The notes beneath the pieces were generated by a model that saw only the letters and a list, made by a program, of their open reading frames with translations, had not been told where the DNA came from and made no database searches. A DNA stretch of 64,000 nt from Citrus sinensis. Its lineage: Eukaryota > Streptophyta > Magnoliopsida > Sapindales > Rutaceae. Both the position numbers and the translations under genes were made by a program. The number at the start of each line of letters is the position of its first letter. The first letter of the stretch is position 1. Below, piece after piece: positions 21,387 through 35,009 of the stretch. The DNA lies in contig NC_068559.1 in the NCBI RefSeq assembly GCF_022201045.2, forward strand, positions 5,430,501 through 5,494,500, read 5' to 3'.

Positions 21387-22608
21387 TGAACTGCATTTTC
21401 AAAATAATTTGTCATTTACATGATGAATACTACATCATTTATTATAGGGTATAATGTATGAAGCATCATCATTCATCATTCTCTAATAATAAGCATTGAC
21501 TAGTATTTAATTATAGCTGCTTCTACAGTTCCTTTGTTCGGGGAGTTTTATTTTCAACTCAAAATTATCAACTGCTAAGATGAAAGTAAAGTAAAGCTAG
21601 CGGCTATGGAATGGAACATACAAGTTAATGAGGCTCATAAAAGTTGTCATTAAACAAAACGTATAGAGAGATAAAAGTAAAGTCTTGAAATGCTGAAGAA
21701 GAAAATTTCAGTCTTAAAATAATCTCCTCTGATTCTTGTGTAGTGCTTTTTATTCTACTTCTAGTAATCTTTAGTCTTTTATTTTTGAAATATTTTGTCT
21801 GGATTCTTGTGTGGTCTGCAATCCTGATTTATGCAAGCAAATTCTAAACCTCAACATTTGATTTCTTCCAGCTTCAACTTTCTCGAAGCTTGATTTCGAT
21901 GTTGTTATCAGAAAATAAACAATAAAAGAATATATATATAATCATTACAAGGAACACTCTTTAACTTTTTATTTAAAAGAAAGATGTAAATTAATATTAT
22001 GAATTCGCAAGATAGGACTTGTCTATAAAAATCAATTTGTAAGAGAAGGGTGTCTTAAAGTTAATAATAGTCTATCGATTAAACTTTAATTGATGTGAAA
22101 TCCAATATTTCATCATCTTTTAAAACTGACGTCCACAATGATTCACACAGTAAGGTAACAAATATAAAACTGCTATAGCAAGAGCCAAACCTTGGCTGAG
22201 TTAAAAGAATATGAGAATAAAATATGGAGAATAATTAATTCTTAAAAAGCTTGTGAGATTGGTAATATAAGAGAAGTAGTAAAAATATAAATAAGCACAA
22301 ACGGTAGTAAATGAAAAATGCCTCAAAAGCGAGAAAATTAAAGGCCTTTCATTCGCATACGTACCTCATACGTCTCTGCAGGCAGATGCACAGAAACATG
22401 GGCCGTGGCCCAGTTCATCTCTAGCCAGTCACTTCCAAATTTAGGAATGCTTTCCAAAAATAAATTTTTAGAAGAAAAAATTTAAGTTTAATACGACGTC
22501 GTGACTGTGTTCCCAGTTTAATTGCCTCCCCGTTTCGACATTTCAGTTTTCTCAAAAAAATCCCTTTCAAAAAAAAAAAAAAAAAAAAAAAAAAAAGACA
22601 AACACACC
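21387..22608. other. Intergenic, no gene seen
   Basis: AT-rich DNA to the right of the retrotransposon nest with no supported coding sequence. A 28-base A-run (22569-22596) borders the foldback element that follows. Confidence 0.6.
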
Positions 22609-22609
22609 C

Positions 22610-23330
22610 CAGCGTTAGGTAAAGAGTTAAAAATCTTCCTAACATTTAAAAAAAATATTTATACCTCAATTTATTATAAATTTACTATTATATCGTTTTA
22701 GTATATAAAAAAATTATTAAATTATCTAATTTATTTATATATTATTAATAAAATTATAAATAAACAAGTTGGATATTATAAAAAAAAATTATAAATATAC
22801 CTTTATTATCCAATTCTTCTATTTAAATTTTTATTAATAATTAATTTTTAAAAAAAACATCTACACACTTAAAAAAAATTATAAATAAATTATAATTTTA
22901 AAAATAAAATTAGTTATTAATAATCAATTTTATTTAAACTTTAAATTTTTATATTTTAACAATTCTCCACATGTCATCATTTAAACTTATATATTTATAA
23001 CTAATTTTCTATGTTATTTATTATGGTATTAATAATTAATTTTATTTTTAAAATTATAATTTATTTATGATTTTTGTAGGTGTATAGATTTTTTTAAAAA
23101 TTAATTATTGATAAAAATTTAAATTGAGAAATTAGACAATGAGAATATATTTATAATTTTTTTTATAATATCCAACTTGTTTATTTATAATTTTATTAAT
23201 AATATATAAATAATTTAATAGTTTAATATATTTTTTATATGTTAAAAAAATATAATGATAAAATTATAATAAATTAGAATATAAATATATTTTTTTAAAT
23301 AATAGAGGAATTTTTGTTACTTTAACTGTG
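22610..23330. mobile_element. Foldback / long inverted-repeat element
   Basis: Two arms of about 300 bp in inverted orientation: left about 22610-22925, right about 23015-23330, with a short centre near 22970. Matching landmarks are ataaacaagttggatattat (left 22760) versus ataatatccaacttgtttat (right 23167), and ttataattttaaaaataaaa (left) versus its complement near 23045. The arms are AT-rich and lack coding capacity. The type fits a MITE or foldback element; no clear target duplication was identified. It ends about 570 bp upstream of the F-box gene start codon. Confidence 0.75.
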
Positions 23331-23902
23331 TTTATCTTTTTTCTAAAAAAAAAAAATATCTGTTCTTCCTCAATTGTAATTTGTAAAGCGTTCTTGGACA
23401 TGGAGCAACTGCTTGGTTGATGAAAATCTCTCAATTACTACTAAGGGGATCCTTTGGGTAAAAAGGTATCTTTCTTTTTTTTAATTCACGATTACTGCTC
23501 TGTTCTCTCGTTCTGTAGTCCATGTATCAGTCTTTTGATTTTTTTTTTCAATTTTTTTTTTCTAAAGAACAACAACCTAAGGGTATGTTTTAGAATTTCT
23601 TTTTTCATTTTATGAAATCACATTATAATTAACTGGTATTATAAGTATAAATCCATATAATCATAATATAGCTTCTGCTGCATCAAGCATAGCTTGAAAA
23701 TCTGCCGCTACTAAAAGATAGGCGAGATCTGCAAAGATCTACAAGCTGAAGTATAGGAAGATAGGTGATTGGTAAATATCAGTTGCCAAGTAAAAGTGGG
23801 TGTTTACATTTTCAGCAATGCACAACGGTTAAAAATGTACCCTGAAGTGAAGCATTATTTGGCTAACTTGTTTTATTCAACGTTCAGGGAAGCTGTGATA
23901 TC

Positions 23903-26041
23903 ATGATGAGAAGTGGAGTTCTTGAGGTGGACGGGATATCTGCACTTCCGGAACCAATATTGCACCACATTTTGTCATTTCTCCCTTTCAAAGAAGTTGC
24001 TCAAACTTGTTTGTTGTCGAAAAGATGGAAACAAGTATGGCAGACATTCCCGGATGTGGAAGTAGGTGGAGTGTTCACGAATCCAAGAAAGTCGAAGGAG
24101 ATATTGACATCTTTGGAACGAGCTTTGCTGAATCGCCAGGATAAGATGATAAGCATTAAGAAGTTCAGTCTTGAGTTGGACTTAATAAATTCTCCAGAAA
24201 ACGCATCATTGGCAGGCCAATGCCTTGGCTTGGCAATAGAAAGTGAAGTTAAAGAGTTGGTACTTGTACATTGGCGTAGTGAACGGCGCAATTTACCTGA
24301 AATAATTTTTTATGTAGAATCATTACATGTTTTGGAGTTAAGTTATTGTAAGCTGCAGCAACCAAGTAAAAATGTGAAGTTATTTTCCTTGCGGAAATTG
24401 GCTTTGAGGGAGGTTTGTGCTGATGATCAAGCCATTGCGAGTCTCATTTCTGGGTGTCCTTTGATCGAATATTTGGAAATAAGAAGCTGTGAAGGGCTCG
24501 AAAGTCTAGACTTAGTTAATCTTAGTAATCTCAAGGAGATCATTTTGGTAAACACCTCTGACATTAAACGGGTGGAGATCAAAACATCAAATGTCAATGC
24601 TCTAGCTATTCATCAAACGTATCTATTTCCTATTGAGGTCAATGTAAGCTCTTGTGGGAATCTCAAATGCTTAAAATTTGATTTTCTTCCCATAGAAGAT
24701 GAGTGGCTCTGCAATGGAATTTCTAAACTTCCTCTCCTGGAGTACTTGAGCATGACTAAGTGTCACAAATTGACGAGTGTTAGGATTTCGAGTCCCTGTC
24801 TTAAGACATTGATCTTAGAATGCTGTGACAAACTGATTCAAGTGGAGATTGAGACTCCTAATCTAAGTATATTCAAATATCATGGTGATCTGATATCATT
24901 CTCTTCAAATGCTTTGTCTTTGTCTGAAACAAGTCTCTGTTTTTCCTCCCATTTAATGGTCAACATCGAATGGGTTGTTGAATATTTTGAAATTCTCGCT
25001 ATGTTTCAGAAGTTTTCAAAGGTTTTGAATTTACAATGTCGTGAAGGTGAGGTATGTCAGTGGCTCAATGCTTGCTTACAAATATATATATATATTTGGT
25101 TAAATGTTCCCTTTTACGGAGTAATTTATCACCATGCATTGTGAATCTCTAACTCCATATTTTTTTTTCCAAATTTATTTCCTAAAGAATGTGATTGTTC
25201 CACAAGAACTGAGGCAGATCCAATCCCCCCCATTGACTAGTGTCAAGAAATTGAACTATTCAGTAAGAACGGACAGTTGGGATTTTTCAGTTGCAAATGT
25301 TCGGGCTCGCAGTTCGCGTTTTTCAATCGCAAATGTTTTGGATGGCTTGCTTTGGACGTCACCTCATGCAGAGATGGTATCAATAGAGCATGGTCATCTG
25401 CACAAGTTTTCTTTTCAGGTGTTAAATTGTTTTCATTTAATTCAAGACTTGATCTATAATTTGAGGATGAAATAAGACAGTTGAATTTATTGAATCATTC
25501 AATTTACTGTATTTAGGGTTTACTAGTGTCATGCCTGTGTTTTTCTGGGCATTTCATTGAACAACTAAAACTGCAGAGTTCTGGGCATTTCATTGAACAA
25601 CTAAAACTGCAGAGTCCAAAACTTCAAATAAGTCCACAGCACTAGTTATGGAGGTTTTGTGAATTCCTGTTAAGTCCACGACACTAATTACAGCACGGAT
25701 GGTTATTGTTGAAGATAACAAAACAAAATTACTTGTTTTAATTATGATCACTAGAGCCTAAAATAATGTATTTTTAACAAATGATGTTTATTGCCAATTC
25801 ACTTTCTTTTCAGATCTCATACAAGAAGCAGCTAATTTATGATGGAGAGATTCCTCGGTGTTGCCAGTCCCTTCCCGTCTCGTGTTGGCAACATTGCATA
25901 AATGAAGTTAAGGTAGAGCATACTAAATCGCTGAGTATAACTGAGGATGGTGAATTGCAACATGATGTAAGAAGTTATTATTGTTTTGAGGGTGGTGAAG
26001 ATATCTTTGAGAAGATTGACGATCTGTCAGAAGTTGTTTAA
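23903..26041 (+). CDS. F-box/LRR protein
   Basis: Three coding exons: 23903-25051, 25188-25418, 25814-26041, all phase 0, giving 535 aa. Donors GTATGT and GTGTTA and acceptors CTAAAG and TTTCAG support the joins. Residues 11-50 form an F-box (ISALPEPILHHILSFLPFKEV, LLSKRWKQVW), which binds SKP1 in SCF ubiquitin ligases. Residues about 95-340 are plant-type leucine-rich repeats (LISGCPLIEYLEIRSCEGLE, KLPLLEYLSMTKCHKLTS), the likely substrate-binding part. The C-terminus has CCQSLPVSCWQHCINEVKVE, a common ending in this F-box group. A probable 5'-UTR intron spans 23466-23887 (AAAAG|GTATC ... TTCAG|GGAAG), placing the start codon near the beginning of the second exon. ATG 23903 is followed by another ATG at 23906. 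Substrate unknown. Confidence 0.85.
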
Positions 26042-27014
26042 AAATCTATTAGATGTTAAGCAGTGTCCTAGAGTCAGGCATTCACTATTGAAGTAACTCT
26101 AACTGTCTGTACCTCTAGACGTGGGTATCAACCGCTAGGAATTGCTTTCGCTTTTGCTCTTCACCGGGGTGCTGATTGTCCAGCTAAAGATTTTAATCTG
26201 ACTTGATTTGATATTTTATGTTTATATATTTTGAATGGTGTAAGCTTATTTCTGAATTTGAATTGAAGACAACTTTAGCTTTATTTTTCTTCACTCTATG
26301 GGAATGGGACAATTGTTGATGTAGTGATGGCTACCGCAAATTATTACTGTTGTTATTAGAATGCTCTGCATTCTGCATGCCGTTTTTTCTTGGGCTGTTT
26401 GGCATTTCGCTTCGGAGTTCAAACTTCTTTATTACGTTATTGCAGTAATTATTTATATATAGAGATTCGAAAGTACATTAGAGGTATTATACCTAATTAT
26501 TGCATATATGTTATGTGTTAATTTATTTTAAAAAATTATTAAGTAATACTTAGTTACATTTAATTAAATTATACATGTTACCTCTAATGTATTCTAAATT
26601 TTTAAATTTTTCCTATGTATGCTATTGAAGAATTTTCACTATGTACGCTGTTGAATCTAATTTTTTCCTATGCATGCTATTGAAGAATTTTTCCTATGTA
26701 TGCTATTGAAGTGACTTGGGGAAAGAGATGGTTTCTCTTAAAATTAATTCTAAATAAGCACCGGCATACCGGAAGAGCTCCGCGTACCACCCTAGTATAT
26801 AATAACCTCTTTCAATTCGAGGCTCACAAGGGATTTGATTCCCAAAATCTTTGTAATCCTTGCCTTATAATTTAGCTTGATAAAATAAGCACCAATAAAG
26901 TGGATTTCACTGATAATCAAATCATTGCGAAATTTAATAATCCTCCTTCATAAAACATGCATAGGGGTACATGTATCTCTCAAATATTGATATATTGCAA
27001 CATCCAAGCCTTCA
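26042..27014. other. 3' flank of F-box gene with short direct repeats
   Basis: No further gene. At about 26611-26711 the phrase ctatgtatgctattgaagaa and close variants recurs four times in 100 bp. Confidence 0.6.
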
Positions 27015-27030
27015 AAATCAAACATATTTT

Positions 27031-27250
27031 TTTTTTTTTTGGTCTTATCCACGAGGTATCCTGGGGAGGGCCCCAACTGTGGGAGGCACCTTTAAGCCCG
27101 TACCACAACCCAGACTAGAAGTCCCCGCTCGAACCGGGAGGCACAGGTTCTCCCAACAAATGCGACTTCCCTGCGACTCGAACTGGGGAGCAAACCCAGT
27201 CAAGCCACTTAAGGGGACTCCATTGCCAGTGGAGCCAACACTTTGTTGGT
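27031..27250 (-). mobile_element. tRNA-derived SINE with 16-bp target duplication
   Basis: Flanked by identical aaatcaaacatatttt at 27015-27030 and 27251-27266. On the minus strand it has an A-box-like TGGCTCCACTGGC (27238-27226), a B-box AGTTCGAGTCGC (27184-27173), a second B-like GGTTCGAGCGG further on, and ends in an A-tail (T-run at 27031-27040 on plus). These are RNA polymerase III promoter features of a tRNA-derived SINE. The perfect target duplication suggests a fairly recent insertion. Open frames here are chance. Confidence 0.85.
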
Positions 27251-27266
27251 AAATCAAACATATTTT

Positions 27267-27673
27267 GATTAAGAGAAACAATACTGATACCCCATGAAAA
27301 GAGCTCGTTTCTTTCATTTCAAACAATTATTACTAAATAAATACTAAAAAATAAAAATAAAACCCTTGACAACTAATTAATCATGAGTCCAATTAAGAAA
27401 TATTTTACTGGTAAAGAAATAAAACATAACATTCAACTGTACAAACATACAGGCAGCTATTTAAACTACCAGATGTCCTACCAAACATCCTTTGATTCAT
27501 TAAATATATGGATCCACAAACACCAAAATATCATGCTTGATATAGTTTTAACAGGTCCAGAGGCCATATTTACAAATATTATCCTGAGAAAAAACTTTTT
27601 AATGTTCAAATTCAACATAATTTATGGCCTAGGGCATACTAAAAAGTGCGGCGGGCAGGAGGAATTGAAGTGA
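27267..27673. other. 3' flank of SCPL gene, no separate gene
   Basis: AT-rich sequence between the SINE and the SCPL stop codon, likely containing the SCPL 3' untranslated region. A 96-codon open frame at 27383-27673 has no recognisable domain. Confidence 0.5.
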
Positions 27674-30600
27674 TCACATCTCAGCCACCAATTTTCCTGA
27701 ACCAGCTGGAACTTCAGAAAGTGAGCCCTCCATCCACCTCCTCAGCATCGCTAATGCAGCTTTAGGCTGGTCCATGGGAACCATATGACCAGAGTCATGA
27801 ACCTGTCAATGAGTATATCAAACCAACCTCGTCAGCGCTGATGATTAGCTATTGAGAACTGCAAATAAGAGCACAAGTAGCCACACAAACAGAAAGAGAG
27901 AAAGGCGGGAAGAGAGAAAAGAGAGAGAGAGACTAACCTTGAGGAAACTGAGAGGTCCGTTAGTTTTCAGCACACCAGCTTCTGAACCATCAACTTCGAA
28001 AGGAATCTCAGGAGATGCTACAAAGTCTTTCTGACCAGACCATTCCATTGCATGAACCCATCTCGAATTACCTACCCATCCAGGAAGTAGTTAGAATGAT
28101 GTATGTTATCACCCACAATTGCCTAAAATGTTAATTCCCTAAATCATGAGATGTTCACTTTCAGATAAAGCCTGAAAGCTTACCAAGCCAGTTGCAAATG
28201 AGATCGTATTCTCCGGCATATACAAGCAACTTGACTCCATCCTCGAGAAGTCCCGGAATTCCAACTTCAAGGTTCCTCATCCAGTCTACAAGCATAGCCT
28301 GATACACTGTAGGGCTGCAAGACACAAACTCTATGTCCCCAACACCAATAGCTTCCCTGACAGATTTATCATTGAGGAATTTCTCCATGTTCGAGAAGTC
28401 ATAGCAGAGGCTCCCAACACACTTCTTTCTAATGTCATAGTACTGCAAGGTGACCATATGAATGTCAATAATATGCGTCAAAATCTACTTGAAATCTATT
28501 TTTCACTTTCTATATTACACAATTGACAAGCAATGCAATTATTGAACCTGTGAATGAATTTTATATTCTTTTGGAGCATATTTTATATATACAAAACAAA
28601 ACAGCCAAGGTCACGGCCTGTCTTCAGAATTTATGAATGGAGTAATGAATAATCTAAAAGAAAGATTCTCAAACTCTCTTACATTTATATCACCAGCAAT
28701 TGCTATGATACTACTGAATACACTATTGCAAACAAAATATGAAGCCAAGCAAGAAAGGGTACCATCAGTGCCTGAAAAAGGAGGCAAATGTTTAATCAGA
28801 GAAAAAGATTGTTGCCAGTTGATAACAGAGAATATCCATGCAAAAAACAAAGTACAAAAGTAAACTCACAAGTAAATTCAACCAGTAAACATCCAAGTGT
28901 TAAAACCCAAAAAAAAAAAAAAAACTTTTAATATGACAATAAAAATAGAAACAAGAAAGATAGAACAATCCCAAAAGTAGCATTACCACAAAGCTTTATC
29001 GCCAGTTCACACACTGGGATGATCTTGCTGATACGATTGTACTGTGATTTGTTAATAATCCCCATATCCAATGCATAATCTGGGTAAGCTTTGTACTGGA
29101 CACCGGGATCAGTAAGCCCGTTACCAATGGCAAAACCCTGTTTGACCATAACACTTTGTGAGATAGAACTACATAGAACAAGTTCAAATCAAATACAGAT
29201 ACTAATGGCATACCTTCAAATTAATATGAATGCCTTCTTTAGCTTTGTTCCCATTGTGCACTCGAGCAGCAAATGCAGGAATATAGTGCCCAGCATATGA
29301 TTCCCCAGTTATATAGAAGTCATTCTCTGCAAGCTTAGGATGCTCCTCAAAGAAGGCCTAGTATCATACAAGAGCCCAGTAAGAAGTAAATATACTGTCA
29401 TAGATAATACGTTTCTGTATTTCGTTTTCCCTACAAAAACTGGAATGATATCAACTCCAATCGATCATGATAAATTGCAGATTTCAGTTTCATTTTGGTA
29501 GATGAGCTTGAAAAGAAAAGAAGCCCACCTGTAAGAAGTCATAGAGGTCATTGCTAACTCCATTTTCATTGTGACGAATGTCACGTTTATCAGAAGTGTA
29601 ACTAAACCCAGTCCCAGTAGGTTGATCAACATACAGAAGGTTTGATGCCTGTGAAATAACCAAAGAATTTGTTACATTTCTAGTTAGCAAGAAGTTTCGT
29701 ACTAAAACTTTGCTCGCAAATAAACTAAAAATGATAAATAAGCAAAGGAAGAAAACATGAATATGCATATCATGAAATGGCTGATTCTTCCCCCCCCCCA
29801 ACCAAAAAAAAAAAAAAAAGGCTGGTAATGCTATAAAAACTCTGGCTACATATCAAGACCTAAGAACAAAAGCACCCAAGAGTCCATAAAATAATGTTCC
29901 AGACCAATCTATCCCCATGATAGTAAATGAAAAGGTGATTAAAAAGGAAGAGAGATACCTTATCCCAACCATGCTCGTTCCAAACAAGAGACATATTATC
30001 TGCAATACTGAACGGACCATTTTCATAAAATACAGCCAATTCACTACTGCACCCGGGCCCTCCAGTCAACCAGATTACAACAGGATCCTTCTTGCTGTTG
30101 CGTGATTCGAAGAAGAAGTAAAACATCCTACAAACAAGAAGCATGATTGCTCAGTGAAAATTGAAAATAAATAAGATTCACAAAGACAAACTCATACACA
30201 AGATGCAAAAAAGTATAGAGATCACAGGACAAAAGAATTAATTGCACTGACAACTTAAAAAAGATAATTTACCCACTTAATATAATCGTTCAATGCATCC
30301 ATGGTTTGTCACTGAACACTACATCCTAGATAATCAGTGCATATATATGGATTCAAATTTACTAAGCAGAAATAAGACTGCCAACAAAAGACTAGATAAT
30401 CGTTATACGCATTCCATACATAACTCATTTTTTTATTTTTCATATCTCACAGCAAAATTATACCTAAGAAGGCGAGTAAACTTACAAACCTAATAAGTTT
30501 CTCAAATTATTTTTCTTTCTGAGAAAATCAAAACAAGCTGTAGCATCACATTAACCTCAATAAATCCTAAAAGCATACAAACAACTCAATTTGTTTTTTT

Positions 30601-31157
30601 TTTTTTTTTGGTCAGATTGACTATGTACCAACAGGCAATTAATAATCAGCAACCTACTGTCCAAAAACAACTTATTTCTAAATCTGCAACATTTAAAAAA
30701 AAAAAGGATTTTGATTCGCAATAGAAACAAATAACGCACTTCTTCGTTTTAAATTACAAACATTAGTCTTAATCTAAATATTTAATTAATAAATCAATAA
30801 AATAATAAATTTTAGGGTTTTTGAAAAATACTTAGCGTCGTGAGAGTGGGGAAGCTTGTAATATCCAGCATGATGCCCCAAATCCTCGACGGAGACTCCA
30901 CCACCGGACTCCCTCAACAAGTTAATCCGCTTCTCGACGATCCTCTTCCCAGTTCCGGCCAACAACGGAGCCGATTGACGGCCGTCGACCAGGTTGACAT
31001 CCTCCTTGGGGAACAAGTTGAGCTGCCTGATCAGCTTCTCCGCCTGTAAGGACGGAAATGTTGAGGCACCCAAACGACGGTCGTTTAATAGAAATGCCGA
31101 TGGCGAGACGAATAGCAGAGAGAGAACTAGACCGAAAAATATTTTCATTTTCTCCAT
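27674..31157 (-). CDS. Serine carboxypeptidase-like protein (SCPL48/49 type)
   Basis: Nine exons in transcript order: 31157-30832, 30127-29959, 29648-29529, 29357-29214, 29137-28987, 28771-28683, 28442-28184, 28071-27938, 27802-27674; all GT-AG, phases consistent, 506 aa. Residues 1-23 form a signal peptide (KIFFGLVLSLLFVSPSAFL). A propeptide follows, then KLPHSHDAKMFYFFFESRNS at the mature start. Active-site features: GGPGCSS substrate pocket (exon 2), GESYAGHY with the nucleophilic Ser (exon 4), YAGEYDLICNW with the Asp (exon 7) and HDSGHMVPMDQP with the His (exon 9). Family S10 removes C-terminal residues from peptides, usually in the vacuole or secretory route; close likeness to Arabidopsis SCPL48/49 is recalled, not searched. 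All catalytic residues are present, so it looks functional. Confidence 0.93.
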
Positions 31158-31199
31158 CTTCTGTGGCGATTTTGAAAAGAAACTAACACGCCGAACTGA

Positions 31200-31207
31200 T
31201 TTTTATA
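31200..31207 (-). promoter_or_regulatory. Probable TATA box of SCPL gene
   Basis: TATAAAAA on the minus strand, 43 bases before the start codon, with GC-richer flanks. A normal 25-35 base spacing to the start site would leave a leader of only about 10-20 bases. Confidence 0.5.
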
Positions 31208-31214
31208 GTGCGAG

Positions 31215-34200
31215 ACGAATATTACACGTGTCACAAACTAACAGCCTGCGAAATTTTAGAGAACGTTGGTTGCCATTTTTTTTTTGTCCCTATTTCTAAG
31301 TGAAATAACAGATAAGAACGTATTGTTTAATTAATTTCGTACAGGTCCCTAGCTAGTAGCTTCTCCTAATGAAATAGGAGAAAGTGATAAATAATTTTAC
31401 AAGGTATAAGAATTGCCTTTTTGGTCTTCATTTTTAAGTGAGTGGTGTTCTATATTATAAATCAACTCCTTAAGAAATAAAATAATAATTTTACTTTTTA
31501 ATTTTTATTAAATGTCAAGTCATTAAATTTTTTATTCTTTTCACACGATCTTGACTTCTTATTTTTTTTCATTATTTTAATAACTACTATAAGGGAATAA
31601 AGGTGAGTGATGTGACGACTGATGCAATTCACACTCATTAATCGAGCAAAAGTGTAGTTACTTGTCTGAAAAAGTTTGTAAAGGCGTATTTTTGTTAAAT
31701 ATCAAGGATTTAATTTTTTTTTATAATTGTTTTAAAAGTAGGGACCCAGTTGTTATAATCTGTCTCTCATTTTCATTTTTCTTTCTTGAGGTGCGGGTGT
31801 CGCTTTGGCGTGGAGGCGGGAAGAAAGCCAGATACTTATACAGGAAATGCGTTACGTGTAAAGCAGTGTATCGTGAAAAAAGTGTGCACTGTACCCGATG
31901 AAAGATTATTGATGGTGTGGCGTTTGTTGGGGCCGCCCGATCTTCACCTGATCTTGACAAACGGTCGTGCGTGTTTCTTATTTTAGTAAAGGTTCCCGTA
32001 CGAGATTATTTATAGATTTGTTTTAGCTGAGGACTCGGGAGAGATGAATGTGGACGCTATTTTAACGGTCAAAAAATTTTATTTTCAAACCCATATTTTA
32101 ATTTATTTTTTATTTTTAAAACACTTAAAATAAAAAAATTCTATTATAGACAAGATGATATAATTTAATTAAAAATAATTTTTCAACTCCTATCTAAATT
32201 ACACGACGATTCAACCCTTAAACATTTTTTTTATTTGCTTCATTCCAGTTATCTTTTAAATCACATGGAATTGGATTACTCCATCTCCATATTTTCCTAC
32301 AATTTCGATCCACCTACAAAATTTTTAAAATGATTTTTGGATCTTGATTTCAATAACCAAATTGACAAATGTAGCGAAGTGCAAATAATAATAATACTTA
32401 ACTAATATCAAAGACAGTTTCAACAATAGATTTTGATTTCTAAGAGTAATTCAACTTCGATTTTTTTCTTAGAGGAAAAAATTAACAGAAAGAAATGAAA
32501 TTATTCACTAAATAAACCCTCTTTTAATAAGTAAATAATATGAGGGTATATTTCGTATTTCGTATTTAAGTGTGTGTATAAGGTATAAGTCGAATTTTTG
32601 AATTTCAACGTTGAGTTTATTAAGTAAATAAATCAAAAGAGTTTTTTGGTGGGATCAAATATCTTCACTTTACTAAAAGCTATAGTACAAATAATCCCTT
32701 CGAGATGAAGAAGAAAAAGTTCAATTTAAGATAAATTTCTCAATTCGTCCAATCCACAAAAAGTTGATTTAAAAAATTTCAATATGTGGATTGGTAGATT
32801 GAATTGGAATAAAAATTTTAAAATATGCAGTTAGTAAATTGGATATATAAATTATATAATTAATTTTGTAAATTCGTAAAAATCCTCAAATTCATAAAAA
32901 AATAATATTTATTTAAATTAAATAAAAAAATAAAACTTGTAAATACGGCATTATTAGTAAATAAATAAGTTAAAAATTACTTACACTAACAACACATTAT
33001 GTCTTATCCAATAACAATATAAAATAAAAATAATTAAAAAATAAAAATAATTAAAAAATTAAAAAATTATATAAATAAATAAATAAATATAGCTACTTAA
33101 CAATATGATTGGAATAATTTTTTTATTGTTATTTATTTCATTATGCCTATGTTAAAGTACAGAATATGAATTGAAGGTAGACATTTTGACAGATCATTCG
33201 AGTTTTCTAGTTTCAACTTTTGTAATTAATTAATTCCCATTTTAGTTAATTTTTATATATTGATATAAAAAAAGGCTTTTTTTTCTTATTGGTGTGTTAT
33301 AATTTGAAAATTTGAAAGTATTATTCAAGTTTTATTTAAAAAATTAAATAATTTAGGTCTTATTTAATTTTGAATTTGATTGGTAGTAAAATTAATTTTA
33401 TATTAGATTTATTTTATTTAATTATTTGGTGCATTGGATAGAACGAAAAATTTTTAATATGCAACTAATCTATAAAATGGTGGATTGGATGTGAATTGTG
33501 TTAAATCTGTATTTGATCCGCATACGTATAAAATTAAATTTAGATTGAAATTTACTAATTTGTGAATTATATTAGATTAAAAACTTATAATTTATAAAAT
33601 CGTGAAACAGATATAGATTAATATCTAATCCACATGCACCCCTATAAATTTTATTAGAAAGTTAGGACATGAAAGTGAAATCTAATTTTGTTAGCGCTAC
33701 TTCGCAAAAAAGTATGATTTTTAGTTTTTAGTCGAAATTTTATTTGATTTCAGATTTGATCCAATGGGTGATATGGTAACTTATGAGTTAAGGCTAGGCA
33801 TATTCAACATAGTCATAATAAATGCCCATTGATTTCATTTATTGCATACAAGAAATTATATCTTCTCAAAATGCTATAATCAGAATTCCCTCCAACACAA
33901 GCATGAAAACAATTTTGTTCATTTAGGCACAAATTTTTTATTTCCTTTGTCATTTCATTTGTCAACATTGAATCGAAGATCAAATGCGAAAAAAATTCTC
34001 TAACTCGTAGTAAAATTAGTCTATTATATTCCATTTTCCATCCAATTCGATCAAGTTATGATATTTGTTCTTTTCCCCCAAAAACATCTTCTTTTTTTCT
34101 TTTTTTTTGGGCAATCGCTAGAATAATAACCTATCTTTCAAGACTCTAAAAATGAGAACAATTGATGTCATTATAGTGTTTGGTAAGGCTCAATTTCCTT

Positions 34201-35009
34201 GCACAAGAAAAAAGTGACAGTGATAGTGTAAGCACTCGCAAGGAATTTTGCTTCCGTTGGAAGAAATTAAGAGAAAGTTGGTAAGGTCGGTTGTGCCTGA
34301 GCCACACAAGAAAAAGCAAAATGAACCTTTTGGACAACTTATTCCTTATTCCTTGTCCACACTGCTTGCTGTTTCTTCATGTGTGTTTTTCAAAAATCTT
34401 TTAACTCCATTCCCAATCTAATAATGAGACTGATGTAATAGCAAACATATACAGTCATAAGCAAATCTTATGTAAAAGAAAAATTCAATCTCAGATATAG
34501 AATCATATGCAAAATTGTAAGTATCAAATAAGTTCAAAGATTATCTATAGATCAAATTCGAGCTGCCTTTGAGATTCAGTTCACATCTACTCGATTATGT
34601 TCCTCGAAATGAATGTCACTATTGGCTTTTGTATCATATCAATTTGTAAATATCACAGTTTGATCAAGATTTAAATTCCTTTTCTCAAAAAAGAAAAATG
34701 AAAAGGATAAAAGAAAAGAAAATAGTTTGAGAGACCCTGAAAGATTGCATGTATGGCAGAAAAACAAAATGGGAAACCTTTTGGGCGGAAAATAGGTAAG
34801 ATAATCTTGATTCATTCAAGCAAAAATGAAATATTGGGATTTACATTATAGCGACTGATATAATACAAAATGCACAAATTACTCTTTGGTTTGAATCAAG
34901 GTATGCCTGGGTTAGATGCCCTGTAATCTTATAAAGAATAATCAGCTCAAACCAATATGAATACAAGCTCTATTTTCCTCGACTCTGAGGGAAAAAAGCA
35001 GTTCAGAAA
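31215..35009. other. Intergenic region, no gene supported
   Basis: Mostly AT-rich. A GC-richer patch at 31785-31985 has short open frames on both strands without a recognisable domain. Low-complexity aaataaataaat tracts lie around 33000-33100. Segments such as 33420-33650 (ggattggatgtgaa, tccacatgcacccct) resemble remnants of old repeats. 34957-35009 is the 3' end of the next gene. Confidence 0.5.

Noticed and set aside
26971..27326. 93-codon ORFs on both strands
   Set aside because: They lie within the SINE and its flanks.
31662..31986. Possible small gene in the GC-richer patch
   Set aside because: Overlapping frames on both strands, no domain, no splice or promoter support.
33813..34337. 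Small minus-strand ORFs upstream of the VPS24 3' end
   Set aside because: Short, Cys/Ser-rich by chance, no recognisable family.
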